DNA of 64,000 nt, taken from contig NZ_VDMS01000001.1 of NCBI RefSeq assembly GCF_006346395.1, forward strand, positions 2,046,001 through 2,110,000. Direction: 5' to 3'. Made by a program: the position numbers and the translations under genes. Position 1 is the stretch's first letter. Each line of letters begins with the position of its first letter. Below, in pieces: positions 50,301 to 57,994 of this stretch. Below the pieces are notes generated by a model, which saw nothing but the letters and a program-made list of their open reading frames with translations, had not been told where the DNA came from and searched no databases. Source of the DNA: Nocardioides plantarum. Lineage in GTDB: Bacteria; Actinomycetota; Actinomycetes; Propionibacteriales; Nocardioidaceae.

Positions 50301-51118
50301 CAGGCGAAGCCTCCGGTGGAGCCGGCCACTGCCCAGGAGCCGGATGCGGAGAGCGAGGTGGCCGTGAACGAGCCCTCGGCGCCGCTGGCGCCGGCCACGG
50401 CAGCCATCACCACCGCCGGGGCGGCACTCGTGGTCCCGCGGCTCTCGGCGGACCTCGGTGCCGACGAGTCGAGGCTGACCGTTGCGCTCAGGGTCTCGTC
50501 GTCGAAGTCGTTGGTTCCCTCGACGGGCTCGCTCTGACGACACTCAGGCACGCTCGGCGTCGTCAGGATGCAGGCTGGGTAGCTCACCAGGTGCAGTCGA
50601 CTGCCCCAGGAGCCGCCCAGGGCGTCTGCGAACGTGCTGTAGTCGAGCTCCACCCTGGTCGAGCCGCCGGCGCCCGAGGTGGGTCGGAGCGTGAACATGA
50701 CGCCGGGGACGGCTGCCCTGTCAGCAACCGTCTCTCCCAGCATCCGGACCTCGACGGTCGAGGACGATGCCGCCTTGGATGCCGCGGGGTTCGTGGGTGT
50801 GCCGCTCGCGCGCGGCAGCCCCACCCGCACCGGCAGGTCACCAGCCCTCGTCATTCGGCTCGTCCACGGCAGGGTCACGCGTGCTGAGCTCGCACCGGGA
50901 AGCTCGACGGCCGTCGACGGTCTCGAGTCCGGCGTCCTCTTGCCTGCCGACGGGCGCTTGGCGGGCGCGATCGTCTCGTGGGGCAGCTGCTTCTCCTGGG
51001 GCGCCTTCGCGATGAAGATGCCCTTCTCGGTGGCTGCAGCGTCGACATCCTTGAGTCCGGGGACGACGAGGGCGATGGCCAGGAAGCCGGTGAGTGCAGC
51101 AGCGAGTGGGTGCCTCAT
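44315..51118 (-). CDS. Secreted RHS-repeat polymorphic toxin with Hint domain
   Basis: A 2267-aa exported protein. A signal segment (residues 1-28; AAALTGFLAIALVVPGL) precedes a SpvB/TcB-like region (GYSSQMVDGQ, WVGQGWSYEGGYLERTY). Many YD/RHS repeats run from about 950-1700 (YDALGRLTSVWRPGQ, YDAFGEIRQ, YDSIGQQLQQ, YDLLGRVTSAV) to the RHS core (LYDPSIGRFTSVDPVLSPND, about 1840). An intein-like Hint domain covers about 2028-2163 (GCMSFSGSTVVLMADG to FVGTRGVLVHN), then a last about 100-residue tip (YFEVHVFRKGIEVGIYG; DFLRKSGRLGQ). The RHS shell would encase the tip and Hint would release it. The tip is not matched to a known toxin. DNA for the tip is visibly AT-richer. Confidence 0.93.
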   Translation of the reverse strand: MRHPLAAALTGFLAIALVVPGLKDVDAAATEKGIFIAKAPQEKQLPHETIAPAKRPSAGKRTPDSRPSTAVELPGASSARVTLPWTSRMTRAGDLPVRVGLPRASGTPTNPAASKAASSSTVEVRMLGETVADRAAVPGVMFTLRPTSGAGGSTRVELDYSTFADALGGSWGSRLHLVSYPACILTTPSVPECRQSEPVEGTNDFDDETLSATVSLDSSAPRSAESRGTTSAAPAVVMAAVAGASGAEGSFTATSLSASGSWAVAGSTGGFAWEYPLTLPAAGTGQGVTPDASVGYSSQMVDGQNTTSNNQSSWVGQGWSYEGGYLERTYRPCADDKSLPDAKETDDLCWAGPIVTLHMPGGSTTSLVKDDDTGEWHGDSDDGERVQLLTGANNGAWSGEHWVVTTTDGTRYTFGMSRLPGSTADEATDSAWTVPVYSPRSDDPCYDTAGFAESHCDMAYRWNLDLVEDVHGNAAVYDYAVEGNYYSSTADAADASGDRLRYDRGGYLTSIRYGLNTAGAGLFSGSSPQRIDFTVAERCFVTGSRTCNEDDFKVANAERWPDVPIDQACKATGSCDNHAPTFWSRKRLDTITTKYLDGTENKKVDSYDLVQHFSGDTGDELLLDSITRTAWNGEAPIVSPPVTFDMSGRANRVENSHNLPPMFRSRLHGIHTETGQTISVSYSGDDGQSGRAKPLCTASTLPASVSENTSECYPVRWTPPYEDEILDYFHKYVVTQVNVEDAQATAPDRITTYHYLNSPAWHYDDNEVLRPKYRTWSQFRGYAQVETRTGNANSAASGSPDVWTSSKAFYYRGMDEDRLYGGGRRQVTIKDSENIDRDDDDAFTGETLETQYFNGVGGELVTKTIQTSTIAATTATRSRGSDLDPVKALMVRPSTSTTYTTKAAGGFTTSGTTSKYDAQGRAVEVTSTASSAPTSCIKTTYAENLTTWVRDKARETTTYEDTCPTKATPSPPIRRASRTYYDGSSTLGAVTQGDATRSDAAKSLTGSTPNWVSSTADYDPYGRPLSSTVNNPDASPSTRTTTTTYNPSGRGALRDIQTTLPLSTHSTRTWFDPARGNATKTTDVAGLVTEGEYDALGRLTSVWRPGQTRGTDPATETYTYLVRPDEPIMVTSKTLVDRGNGAALSYQTRVVIYDAFGEIRQAQADAAGGGRVVTDNFTDSHGWSVKSYDHWYTAGAPETKLIGTTPSGIDDWKTTTYDPAGRPTVVTGRKRASTITSTTRTIYGGDRVTTIQPAGGVTTTAIVNGRGNQVWFDQYLTPPTVNGNVVSGGTKQRQRYVYDSIGQQLQQDTAYGVTGKEATWTNTYDLLGRVTSAVSPDSGNTQTEFYDTGEVRTRTDAANRVVAYTYDALGRPLTRRTGSVTGAVLASWDYDTLMVGMPTSSTSVENGSTYTRTVTGYDSRGNALGTTVGLSDSGFKTAYTSSQTFTKTNLLATSTYASTLDGTKGLYPETLTYSYDALGNPTSMYGQNSYVTQADYTPYGEPSRQVLETNNETMTMIWERDAKTRNIISTSFSGSTLAAPQIEATKYSYDAAGNIIKTVNQQGSLTGGPVQTQCFDYDGIRQLVGAWSSTDDCATNPADTDTTSKVGGPQPYWLTFDYDAGGSRTSRVKHTLLSGGTDSSISYTMGAGGRVHALASTKVNGTASTSYTYNADGAMKTRVTSAGTTNFAYGPEGALASVATPGGTSTYVEDAEGEVLLRKDPTSTTLYLPGQEVKAASDGTLAVTKYYSFNGRNVAIREGKSAAKYVIPDIAGSNQVSVDPVNGWAVSRRYLDPFGNTLANSGGAAPGTLPGSRTFLNQPANATTSLVDMGARLYDPSIGRFTSVDPVLSPNDPQAANGYTYASNNPVNFTDASGLMHLATNADGGRHGSSYNSKPPPPSFMDGFIAGAGQGAIELIDSITPSKIVEGLKNLIKHPPNPIAFFKTVVKSVTHFDDFKAIINAWNDHNEFAMGQALGKLLVSVGGDLVSTILGAKAASILKDALKAAPSTPDLPDAPNQVDAPETQRNGCMSFSGSTVVLMADGSRKPINAILVGDIVLAGDPNTGRTGLRKVTHVWVHHDDLFELEIDGQGLLTTEDHPFWSETDQKFEQAQDLELGEVVVGSDSRLLRVTSPIDVSTRMNALAYNLTVDGMHTYFVGTRGVLVHNDGDDEEFNISGDYRGRIDTFPSSGGQAYFEVHVFRKGIEVGIYGSNGWIGKHGHSADMRLNDSVENRLKGVAVDFLRKSGRLGQDESIQGDSWKRPHVGEAC

Positions 51119-51385
51119 GGCACGGATACCCCCGAGAGTCGAAATGCAGCGAGATGAGCGCGCAGAACCTAACTGGCACTGTCCGGCTGGCCGAATCGCA
51201 GATTCACCGGTCTAGACCACCCCAGAAATCTCCCTCGATTCTCGGTGCAAATCCCTGTTCCCCTGCGCGAGCGGCCGACTTGTCCTACGGTCTGCCAGCG
51301 ACCCACGTCTGTTTCGGTAGGCGGCGTCAGCATCGACCGCTCGGGCGCACCACCGCTGCGCCGATCTCCCCGAAAGAGCCTCTCT
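51119..51385. promoter_or_regulatory. Divergent promoter region between RHS and DNRLRE genes
   Basis: 267 nt containing the control signals for both large secreted-protein genes. No convincing -35/-10 pairs, TANNNT leaderless motif or palindrome was found, so regulation cannot be read from sequence. Confidence 0.4.
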
Positions 51386-54300
51386 GTGATTTCACTTCGC
51401 CATGCCCGTTCACCGAGGCGCCTGGCGGCCGCTGCGACGGCCGCCTTGCTGTGTGCCCTGCTGACGCCGGCAGGAGCCGTTCCGAGAGCGGCAGCGGACG
51501 ACACGACGGGCACCCCCGTGGCCGCGGATCCCGAGGTACCAACGATTCCGACGGTGGTGCCCGAGCTGACGACCGAGACCGAGCAGGTCGTCGCGATGCC
51601 GGACGGCACGTTCGAGCTCACCAGCTACCGCGAGGCCGTGCGGACTCGCCTCGACGGGGACTGGGCTCCCATCGACACCACGCTTCAGGAGACCCCGCAG
51701 GGGACGGTGGCGCCGGTCGCCACGACGAGCGACATCGTGTTCTCCGGCGGAGGATCCAGCGACCCGATGGTCCGGCTGACCGAGCCCGGGTCGACGGAGA
51801 CCGCTGACGTCGTGATCGAGGTGCGGTGGGAGGCTCCGCTGCCCGAGCCGGTGCTCGACGGAGACACCGTCACCTACCCGGCGGTCCGCCCCGGTGTCGA
51901 CCTGGTCCTGACCGCGCAGACCTCCGGGTTCACCCAGGCGTTGGTCGTCGAGGACGAAGCCGCCGCGAGCGCCTTGATCGCCGACCCGCCACAGGTCACG
52001 ACCGCCAGCACCAACGCCGATCTGTCCACTGATGACGACGGCAGCATCGTGGCGTCCGACGCCGACGGGCCCGTCTTCACCAGCGCCCCCGCCGTCATGT
52101 GGGACTCCCACACGCCCGACGACGCTGGAGAGGAGCCCGGCTCGAGCACCCCCGGCAACGCCAAGATCCGCCGCCTGCACACCAGTCCGACCAGCAACGG
52201 TTCCAGCGTCGAGATGACCCTCGCGCCGCCGGCCGCCGTCCTGACCGACCCCACCGTGCAGTACCCGCTCTTCCTCGACCCGGGATACGACCAGGGCAGC
52301 ACCCACTACCTCACCGTGCACAGCAAGGGGTGGAACTACTACGACGACGCCAACCAGCTGATGCGTGTGGGCTACTGCGACTGGGGCTACGAGTGCAACA
52401 CCGCCATCCAGGGCAACGCTCGCTCCTACTTCAACTTCAACATCAACGCGCTCACGCAGTCGGGCGCCGACGCCTCGATCATCGACGCCACCGTCTTCGC
52501 CACCCAGGTCTACGGCGCCACCTCGGCAAGTCAGCCCGTCGAGCTCCACAAGGCAGGAGCGTTCACCTCCTCCACCAACTGGCCGGGCCCGATCTACTCC
52601 GACCTGCAGACCATCTCCTCCAACGCCGGGTACGGCGACAACGCCTCCGCCACCCTCGCCTTCAGTAGCGCTGCCGTCAGGAGCTACGTCGAGACCACTG
52701 CCAGTGCCGAGGACGGAGCCATCCAGTTCGCCCTCGCCGCCCCGGCGACCGACAACCGCAACTACTGGAAGAAGTTCTCCAGGAACCCCCGCCTGGTCGT
52801 GACGTACGGTTTCACGCCGACGACCCCCACCAACCTGAGCATCAACGGTCCGATCGAGTGCGCGGGGCAACCCAGGTACGCCTCGGACAGCACCCCGACC
52901 CTGTACGCGACGTCAGAGGAGCAGAGCTCCAGCCACTTGTCCCTCGACTACTACTTCGAGGTATGGCGCAACCCTGACGCCAACTACCCGACCCGGGTGC
53001 GCTACCACAACAGCGGCGTCCCCAAGGCCTCGGGAACCACGGCCTCGTGGTCGATCGCCAGCGAGAACAGCAACACGTCCGCGCGCCTGCCACCCGGTGA
53101 CTACGGCTTCCGCGTCCGGACCACCGCACGCGACGCCGTCGTCGGCGACATCTTCTCCGACTGGTCGTACTGGTACCGGTTCACCGTGGAGACAGTCATC
53201 CCCGACGTGCCGGTGACCACCAGCCACACCTACCCCGAGGACTACTGGGGCGCTGCGGAGAACGCCGAGGGCACCTTCATCGCCACCGGGTCGGCAGACA
53301 CCGCAGGGTTCTCCTGGAGCATCGACGCGGGCACGCCACTAGCCGTCATCAACGCCAGGTGCGACTACTCCTACACCGCCACCACCGGACTGATGGGATT
53401 CGTCCCGGCGACGGCCGGCAGGGCCACGATCCGAATCCCGGCGGGGTCACTGCCTGGGGGCCAGCAACACAACATCGTCATCAAGGCGTTCAGCCACTCC
53501 CACCTGACGTCGGACTCCACGGACAGCTACGACTTCTTCGTCCCTCGCACCTTCAACGGCTCGACCGGGAAGAACGTCGTCGAGTTCGAGAACATGACGG
53601 CCACACCGAAGACCGAGCCCGACCCCGCTGCGATGGCCACCACCTACAACAGCGCCGTCGGCTCCGCCTGGTCCGGCGGGAAGCACGCCGCGATCATCGC
53701 CAACCGCGGCACACCCACTGCGCCCACCACGGTCGACTACACCTTCTCCGTCCCCGTCGCCGGCTACTACGCGCTCGGCGCCCGACTGGCAACGGCAAAC
53801 CACCTCGGGAAGCTCAGCTTCACCCTCGTCGACCCCAACCCGACGACCGGAGACACCCGGCTTCCGATCTACGGCACCAACCGAGTCGACCGCCTCGTCG
53901 TCGACACCTACTCCGCGACGACCGGGTTCAAGTACGTCCCTCTCGGCGAGTACCTACCCCAGCAGGGCGTCCTGCTGGAAGCCAACCACCCCTACCAGCT
54001 GTCCGTGGACATCGTGGGCAAGAACCCGAACTCCGTCAGCCACACCTACGACGGCACCTGGGGCTCCAAGACGTTCGACAACTACGCCGACAACGGCTAC
54101 TCCGCCGCTCTCGACTCCCTCACCGTCGCACTGCTACGCCAGGCCAACTTCTCCTCCCTCAGCGCCGCCTTCGACAACCAGGGAATCGGCACCACCACCG
54201 CGTCGAAGTTCGACCTCAGCACAAACGGGACCACCTCGCTGTCGCGGGCAGCGCTCGATGACATCGGGTTCGTACCTGGTGGGGATTTCTCCGCGGGCGG

Positions 54301-54775
54301 AACCACGTTCAAGAACGTGCCGCAGGCGAACAACACCAAGGACAATGTCATCTCGTCCGGGCAGACCATCAATCTTCCTGCTAACCAAGGAGGCAACTTC
54401 ATCTACCTCCTCGCGACCTCGACGTGCGGACCGGTCGGCGGCGCATTCGGGCAGGACTTGACCATGTATTACAAGCTCGCAGATGGAACACTCGCTACGT
54501 CATCAGCACCGCTCCTCACAGTCCCCGACTGGCTCTCCAACTCCGGAACCTCAGCCGACACTGTTGCCATGTCGCACTACCTCAACGGCACCAGCCGCGT
54601 CACGACCGGGAGTCCGAAGCTCTACGTACTCAAATTCCCGATCAACGCCAACTACACCGGGAACACCGTCAAGTCCGTCACGCTGCCACGCGTCGGCACC
54701 ACTTACACGACCGGAGGCTGTGGCACGCCGGGCGCCGGTGCCCTCCACGTATTCGCCGTCCAAGTCGGTAGTTAG
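51386..54775 (+). CDS. Large secreted DNRLRE/golvesin-domain protein, RHS partner
   Basis: A 1129-aa exported protein. The signal peptide covers about residues 1-35 (RRLAAAATAALLCALLTPAGAV). An N-terminal head (VVAMPDGTFELTSYREAVR) is followed by a DNRLRE beta domain (about 300-480; STHYLTVHSKGWNYYDDANQLMRVG, IDATVFATQVYGA), FN-like modules, a golvesin C-like segment (GYYALGARLATANHLGKL) and a terminal lectin-like sandwich (NLPANQGGNFIYLL). Similar proteins accompany RHS toxins in other actinobacteria. It is probably wall- or sugar-binding and may help present or assemble the RHS protein. GTG at 51386 sits just before the signal. Confidence 0.82.
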   Translation: MISLRHARSPRRLAAAATAALLCALLTPAGAVPRAAADDTTGTPVAADPEVPTIPTVVPELTTETEQVVAMPDGTFELTSYREAVRTRLDGDWAPIDTTLQETPQGTVAPVATTSDIVFSGGGSSDPMVRLTEPGSTETADVVIEVRWEAPLPEPVLDGDTVTYPAVRPGVDLVLTAQTSGFTQALVVEDEAAASALIADPPQVTTASTNADLSTDDDGSIVASDADGPVFTSAPAVMWDSHTPDDAGEEPGSSTPGNAKIRRLHTSPTSNGSSVEMTLAPPAAVLTDPTVQYPLFLDPGYDQGSTHYLTVHSKGWNYYDDANQLMRVGYCDWGYECNTAIQGNARSYFNFNINALTQSGADASIIDATVFATQVYGATSASQPVELHKAGAFTSSTNWPGPIYSDLQTISSNAGYGDNASATLAFSSAAVRSYVETTASAEDGAIQFALAAPATDNRNYWKKFSRNPRLVVTYGFTPTTPTNLSINGPIECAGQPRYASDSTPTLYATSEEQSSSHLSLDYYFEVWRNPDANYPTRVRYHNSGVPKASGTTASWSIASENSNTSARLPPGDYGFRVRTTARDAVVGDIFSDWSYWYRFTVETVIPDVPVTTSHTYPEDYWGAAENAEGTFIATGSADTAGFSWSIDAGTPLAVINARCDYSYTATTGLMGFVPATAGRATIRIPAGSLPGGQQHNIVIKAFSHSHLTSDSTDSYDFFVPRTFNGSTGKNVVEFENMTATPKTEPDPAAMATTYNSAVGSAWSGGKHAAIIANRGTPTAPTTVDYTFSVPVAGYYALGARLATANHLGKLSFTLVDPNPTTGDTRLPIYGTNRVDRLVVDTYSATTGFKYVPLGEYLPQQGVLLEANHPYQLSVDIVGKNPNSVSHTYDGTWGSKTFDNYADNGYSAALDSLTVALLRQANFSSLSAAFDNQGIGTTTASKFDLSTNGTTSLSRAALDDIGFVPGGDFSAGGTTFKNVPQANNTKDNVISSGQTINLPANQGGNFIYLLATSTCGPVGGAFGQDLTMYYKLADGTLATSSAPLLTVPDWLSNSGTSADTVAMSHYLNGTSRVTTGSPKLYVLKFPINANYTGNTVKSVTLPRVGTTYTTGGCGTPGAGALHVFAVQVGS

Positions 54776-54836
54776 CGCCCCTCCCGACGACGCCTCCAGG
54801 TGCCACAACTCACGACCCAACTCGCTCTAGGAAATC

Positions 54837-56435
54837 ATGCAAAAGAAGTTCCCCGCACTACGCCTGGCTGCTACCGCAGTGGTCTTGGTCACCGCGTTCA
54901 GCGGCATCGTCGTACCGACCGTCGAGGCGCGGGCTGCGACCACCGGAGGGATCTCGGGCGTCATCAGCCGAGCCGACGGCCGACCGGACTCGCGCTACAT
55001 GGTGTACGTCGACCCCGTCGACCCGGCGTCGTCGACGCAAAACGGTTGGCACGACGTCACCAATGACGGGGTCTTCGACGTCGACCTGCCCCCCGGCGCC
55101 TACTGGGTGAAGTTCGCCGGCTTCCCTGGTGTCGCCGACGAGTGGTGGGGCGACGTCGCCACGCGCGGGGCCTCCACCAAGGTCGTCGTCGATGCCGGTC
55201 GGCTCACGCACCTCGACCCCCAGCTCAGCGCCGGCGGTTCGATCAGCGGGACCATCGATCCGGCAGCCCTCAACCCAAAGCCCCTCTCGACGACGTCAAC
55301 CGCCGAGGTCTTCGCGGCCGACCCCACCGTGCCCGGTGGATACGTGAAGATCAACGCCGATGCTGGTGACGAGAACGGTGACTACTGGGTGCCACGCCTG
55401 CACCCCGGCACCTACGTCGTGCGTTATTACACCGACGAGACCGGACTGGAGGGCTGGTGGAATGATCCCGGCCCCTCGACCAGCGCCGCGCGTTCCGCGA
55501 CCACGGTGACCGTGACCGAGGGCGACGACACCTCTGGTGTGGACCCCGTCGGGCTGCACCCCCAGGGCACCGTCACCGGCACGGTCCGACGCGGCGATGG
55601 CAAGCGCCTCAGCGGCGTCGCCGTCACCGTGCTGCACCTCGACGACTACGGCGAGTGGGTCACCGACTACGCCGACCAGGGCGCCGAGAGGACCGTCACC
55701 AGCGCGCTGGGCACCTACCGGTTCCAGGCCCCGTCCGGGCCCCACCGCCTGCGCTACTCCGGGGGACCGGCGGGCCAGCCGATCCGCACGGAGTTCTCCG
55801 GCGGGGCCGCCACCGTCGAGCGAGCCCGCGACGTCGTCGTCCAGATCGACGACGACACCAGGGCGGACACCTCCGTGGAGCCCGTCTCCGTCGTCGCCGA
55901 CGTCCGTGCGGTCCAGTCCGGCACGCCGCGCGTCGGTGCGACCCTCACCGTGAGCCACGGCACGTGGTACCCCTCCACCGCCAGGCTCGTCTACCAGTGG
56001 GCACGCGACGGGGTCCCGATCAGCGGCGAGCACAGCCGCACCTACCGCGTCCGGCCCTCTGACCTCGGCGCCCGCATCACCGCGCGGGTCAGGGCGGACA
56101 AGCCGGGCTACACCTCGGCCTACACCTACATCGCCCCGCGAGCAGACAAGGTCCTGCCCGGCCGGTTCGAGGTCGAGTCCGGCCCCCGAGTCCGTGGACA
56201 CCTCACCGTCGGCTCGACGCTGCGGGTGAGCAGGCCGGTCACCCACCCCTTCTCCAGCCCGCGCTATCAGTGGCAGCGAGACGGAAAGCCGATCGGCGGC
56301 GCCACCAGCGCCACCTACCAGCTCCGGCCCACGGACCGTGGTCGGCGCATCAGCGTGCGCGTCCGAGCCATCCGTGGGGCCTACGAGACCCTCACCTGGC
56401 ACACCAGCCGCCTCGGCCCGATCCGAGCCCGCTAG
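54837..56435 (+). CDS. Secreted Ig-like/SdrD-B-like repeat protein
   Basis: A 532-aa exported protein. The signal peptide ends near residue 33 (AAT-TGGISGVI). Three Cna-B/carboxypeptidase-regulatory-like beta modules follow (GGISGVISRADGRPDS; GGSISGTIDPAAL; GTVTGTVRRGDGKRLSGV), then two C-terminal Ig-like repeats with the same motif (YQWARDGVPISGEHSRTYRV; YQWQRDGKPIGGATSATYQL). No sortase motif or TM anchor is seen, so it is released or non-covalently bound. It lies 61 nt after the DNRLRE gene on the same strand, so probably an operon with it. Confidence 0.85.
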   Translation: MQKKFPALRLAATAVVLVTAFSGIVVPTVEARAATTGGISGVISRADGRPDSRYMVYVDPVDPASSTQNGWHDVTNDGVFDVDLPPGAYWVKFAGFPGVADEWWGDVATRGASTKVVVDAGRLTHLDPQLSAGGSISGTIDPAALNPKPLSTTSTAEVFAADPTVPGGYVKINADAGDENGDYWVPRLHPGTYVVRYYTDETGLEGWWNDPGPSTSAARSATTVTVTEGDDTSGVDPVGLHPQGTVTGTVRRGDGKRLSGVAVTVLHLDDYGEWVTDYADQGAERTVTSALGTYRFQAPSGPHRLRYSGGPAGQPIRTEFSGGAATVERARDVVVQIDDDTRADTSVEPVSVVADVRAVQSGTPRVGATLTVSHGTWYPSTARLVYQWARDGVPISGEHSRTYRVRPSDLGARITARVRADKPGYTSAYTYIAPRADKVLPGRFEVESGPRVRGHLTVGSTLRVSRPVTHPFSSPRYQWQRDGKPIGGATSATYQLRPTDRGRRISVRVRAIRGAYETLTWHTSRLGPIRAR

Positions 56436-56646
56436 TCCCGAGTACTTCAGACCGGCCTGCCCAAGGTCCACCCGCAACTGGCGCGGACTCACAGATGTCT
56501 CTGGGCAGATCCCTTGCTCGAGACGAAGCAGCCACCGAACGCAGTGAAGGTCGGGGGCTAACGGGGGCGATCCCCACCATGCGGGAGGCTCGTCTACAGA
56601 TCAACCGGCATGGCTGCTCCCCCTCCACCATGCTGACGAGGCAACG

Positions 56647-57084
56647 TCACATTGCTCGCGGGTCGACGCCGAGGTCGAAGTCCCAGATCCCCTCGACTCG
56701 GCCACTTTGCAGTCTGTCCAGGATTTGATTGACGCCCGCGTCAGGCTGGGGTTCGACGATGACGAGACCCAACCCCGTCTCTCGTGCCTCGCAACCCAGC
56801 TTCTCGAATTCCTCCACCACGGATCCCAATGTGATCCGTCCGCCCAACGGAATGACCCGGCTGCACCAGTTGCCTCCAGTGCTCACCACCTGGGTTGCCC
56901 AATCTACCCCGTTGGCGTCCTTGTCGGCTCGGAGGACATCGCCTCGCGCCACTCCCATCAAGAAGGCTGGGGACACCCGCAGCTTCCACAGACCCGGCCC
57001 GACAGGATCGACGAAAAGTTCTTCGTATTCGTACGGAGGATATCCCGTCGAATCTTGTTCGAGTGCCACGTGAATGACCTGCAT
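56647..57084 (-). CDS. DUF4265 domain protein
   Basis: A 145-aa soluble protein of the DUF4265 family (PYEYEELFVDPVGPGLWKLRVSPAFLMGVARGDVL; EFEKLGCEARETGLGLVIVEPQ). The family is small and uncharacterised, and is frequently found near toxin-immunity genes. Codon GC is lower than in chromosomal neighbours. ATG at 57084; a weak GATAGG precedes it. Upstream lies the SUFU gene on the same strand, 159 nt away. Confidence 0.78.
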   Translation of the reverse strand: MQVIHVALEQDSTGYPPYEYEELFVDPVGPGLWKLRVSPAFLMGVARGDVLRADKDANGVDWATQVVSTGGNWCSRVIPLGGRITLGSVVEEFEKLGCEARETGLGLVIVEPQPDAGVNQILDRLQSGRVEGIWDFDLGVDPRAM

Positions 57085-57243
57085 GGTCTACCTATCTGAC
57101 GAAGTCTGGGCCGTTGGACTCGAATCCATTGCAAACGAAGCGCAGGGTATGCCGATTGGTTCGATCCCGGAACCTCCAGGCGCCCGCGCAGCGATATGGC
57201 CAAATGGCGACGGAGGCGTGCATGAGAGCAGCAGACGCACCAA

Positions 57244-57813
57244 TCAGGGCACCACTGATGGGCGCTGAAGGTCTGTCAAATCTGGATCCAATTCAGCGAG
57301 AAGTTGCTCGAAGCTCTCCCAGCCCGCGCCCCAGATGTATTCGGCCTCCGCGCTGTAGATGGGGATCAGCCACGCCAGCACGACATCTACCCCGTCGACG
57401 ACGACGCCGGCGAACTCGTCAGGGAAGTAGACCGGAATTCCCACGTAGAAGGCCGTCATCTCGGATTCATCCCAGATCCGCCCGGCTGGCCCTATGACGT
57501 GCCCCCGTAGCAAAGCCAGGCCGGATGTGCCGACCGTCTCACCCACCTGCAGGAGGATCGCGGCCGCTTGATGGGCTTCTAGATAGGTCGGAAGCAGGGC
57601 CAGCAGTTCCATATGGATGTGCTTGTTGGACGCGGGTGACCGCAGTGCTTGGCGGTGCAGACCGAGCGTCGCATAACCAACGGTTCCCGGACCCGAACCG
57701 CTGCTGAACTGCGCAACCTGGAAGGAGGGCTTGGAAGAGCCAATCGTTCGCGATGGCCATCCGCTCTGTATCGCACCCAGGTGCCGCTCCAGGTGGTCTG
57801 TCAGGACGCTCAC
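57244..57813 (-). CDS. Suppressor-of-fused (SUFU) domain protein, probable immunity protein
   Basis: A 189-aa SUFU-domain protein (LERHLGAIQSGW at the start; VGYATLGLHRQAL; MELLALLPTYLEAHQAAAILLQVGETVGTSG). In bacteria SUFU proteins are widespread immunity proteins of polymorphic toxin systems. GTG at 57813 is preferred over 57819 because GGAGGT lies 4 nt before it. It is near the RHS locus but not directly behind the toxin, so it may protect against tips carried by competitors. Confidence 0.8.
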   Translation of the reverse strand: MSVLTDHLERHLGAIQSGWPSRTIGSSKPSFQVAQFSSGSGPGTVGYATLGLHRQALRSPASNKHIHMELLALLPTYLEAHQAAAILLQVGETVGTSGLALLRGHVIGPAGRIWDESEMTAFYVGIPVYFPDEFAGVVVDGVDVVLAWLIPIYSAEAEYIWGAGWESFEQLLAELDPDLTDLQRPSVVP

Positions 57814-57994
57814 GTTCACCTCCGTGTCGGGCCCTCTGCGTGGCCTTCCTGCCGACGTGCACCGAGGGTGGGTCCGGTCGACAGCGTAGAGCCCCGGCGG
57901 CCCGAGAGGCCTCGCCAACCGATGGGCGTCCTGTCTGGGAGTCCGCCGGGTCAGGCACTCCCAGCCGGCCGCGATCAGTGGCAGGGTCGCCACC

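Noticed and set aside
48767..50887. 706-codon plus-strand frame within the RHS gene
   Set aside because: It is antisense to RHS coding sequence with no motif or start signal. The RHS translation is the one with repeats and domains.
51245..51385. Upstream start for the DNRLRE gene
   Set aside because: The extra 47 residues precede a clear signal peptide and would disrupt export.
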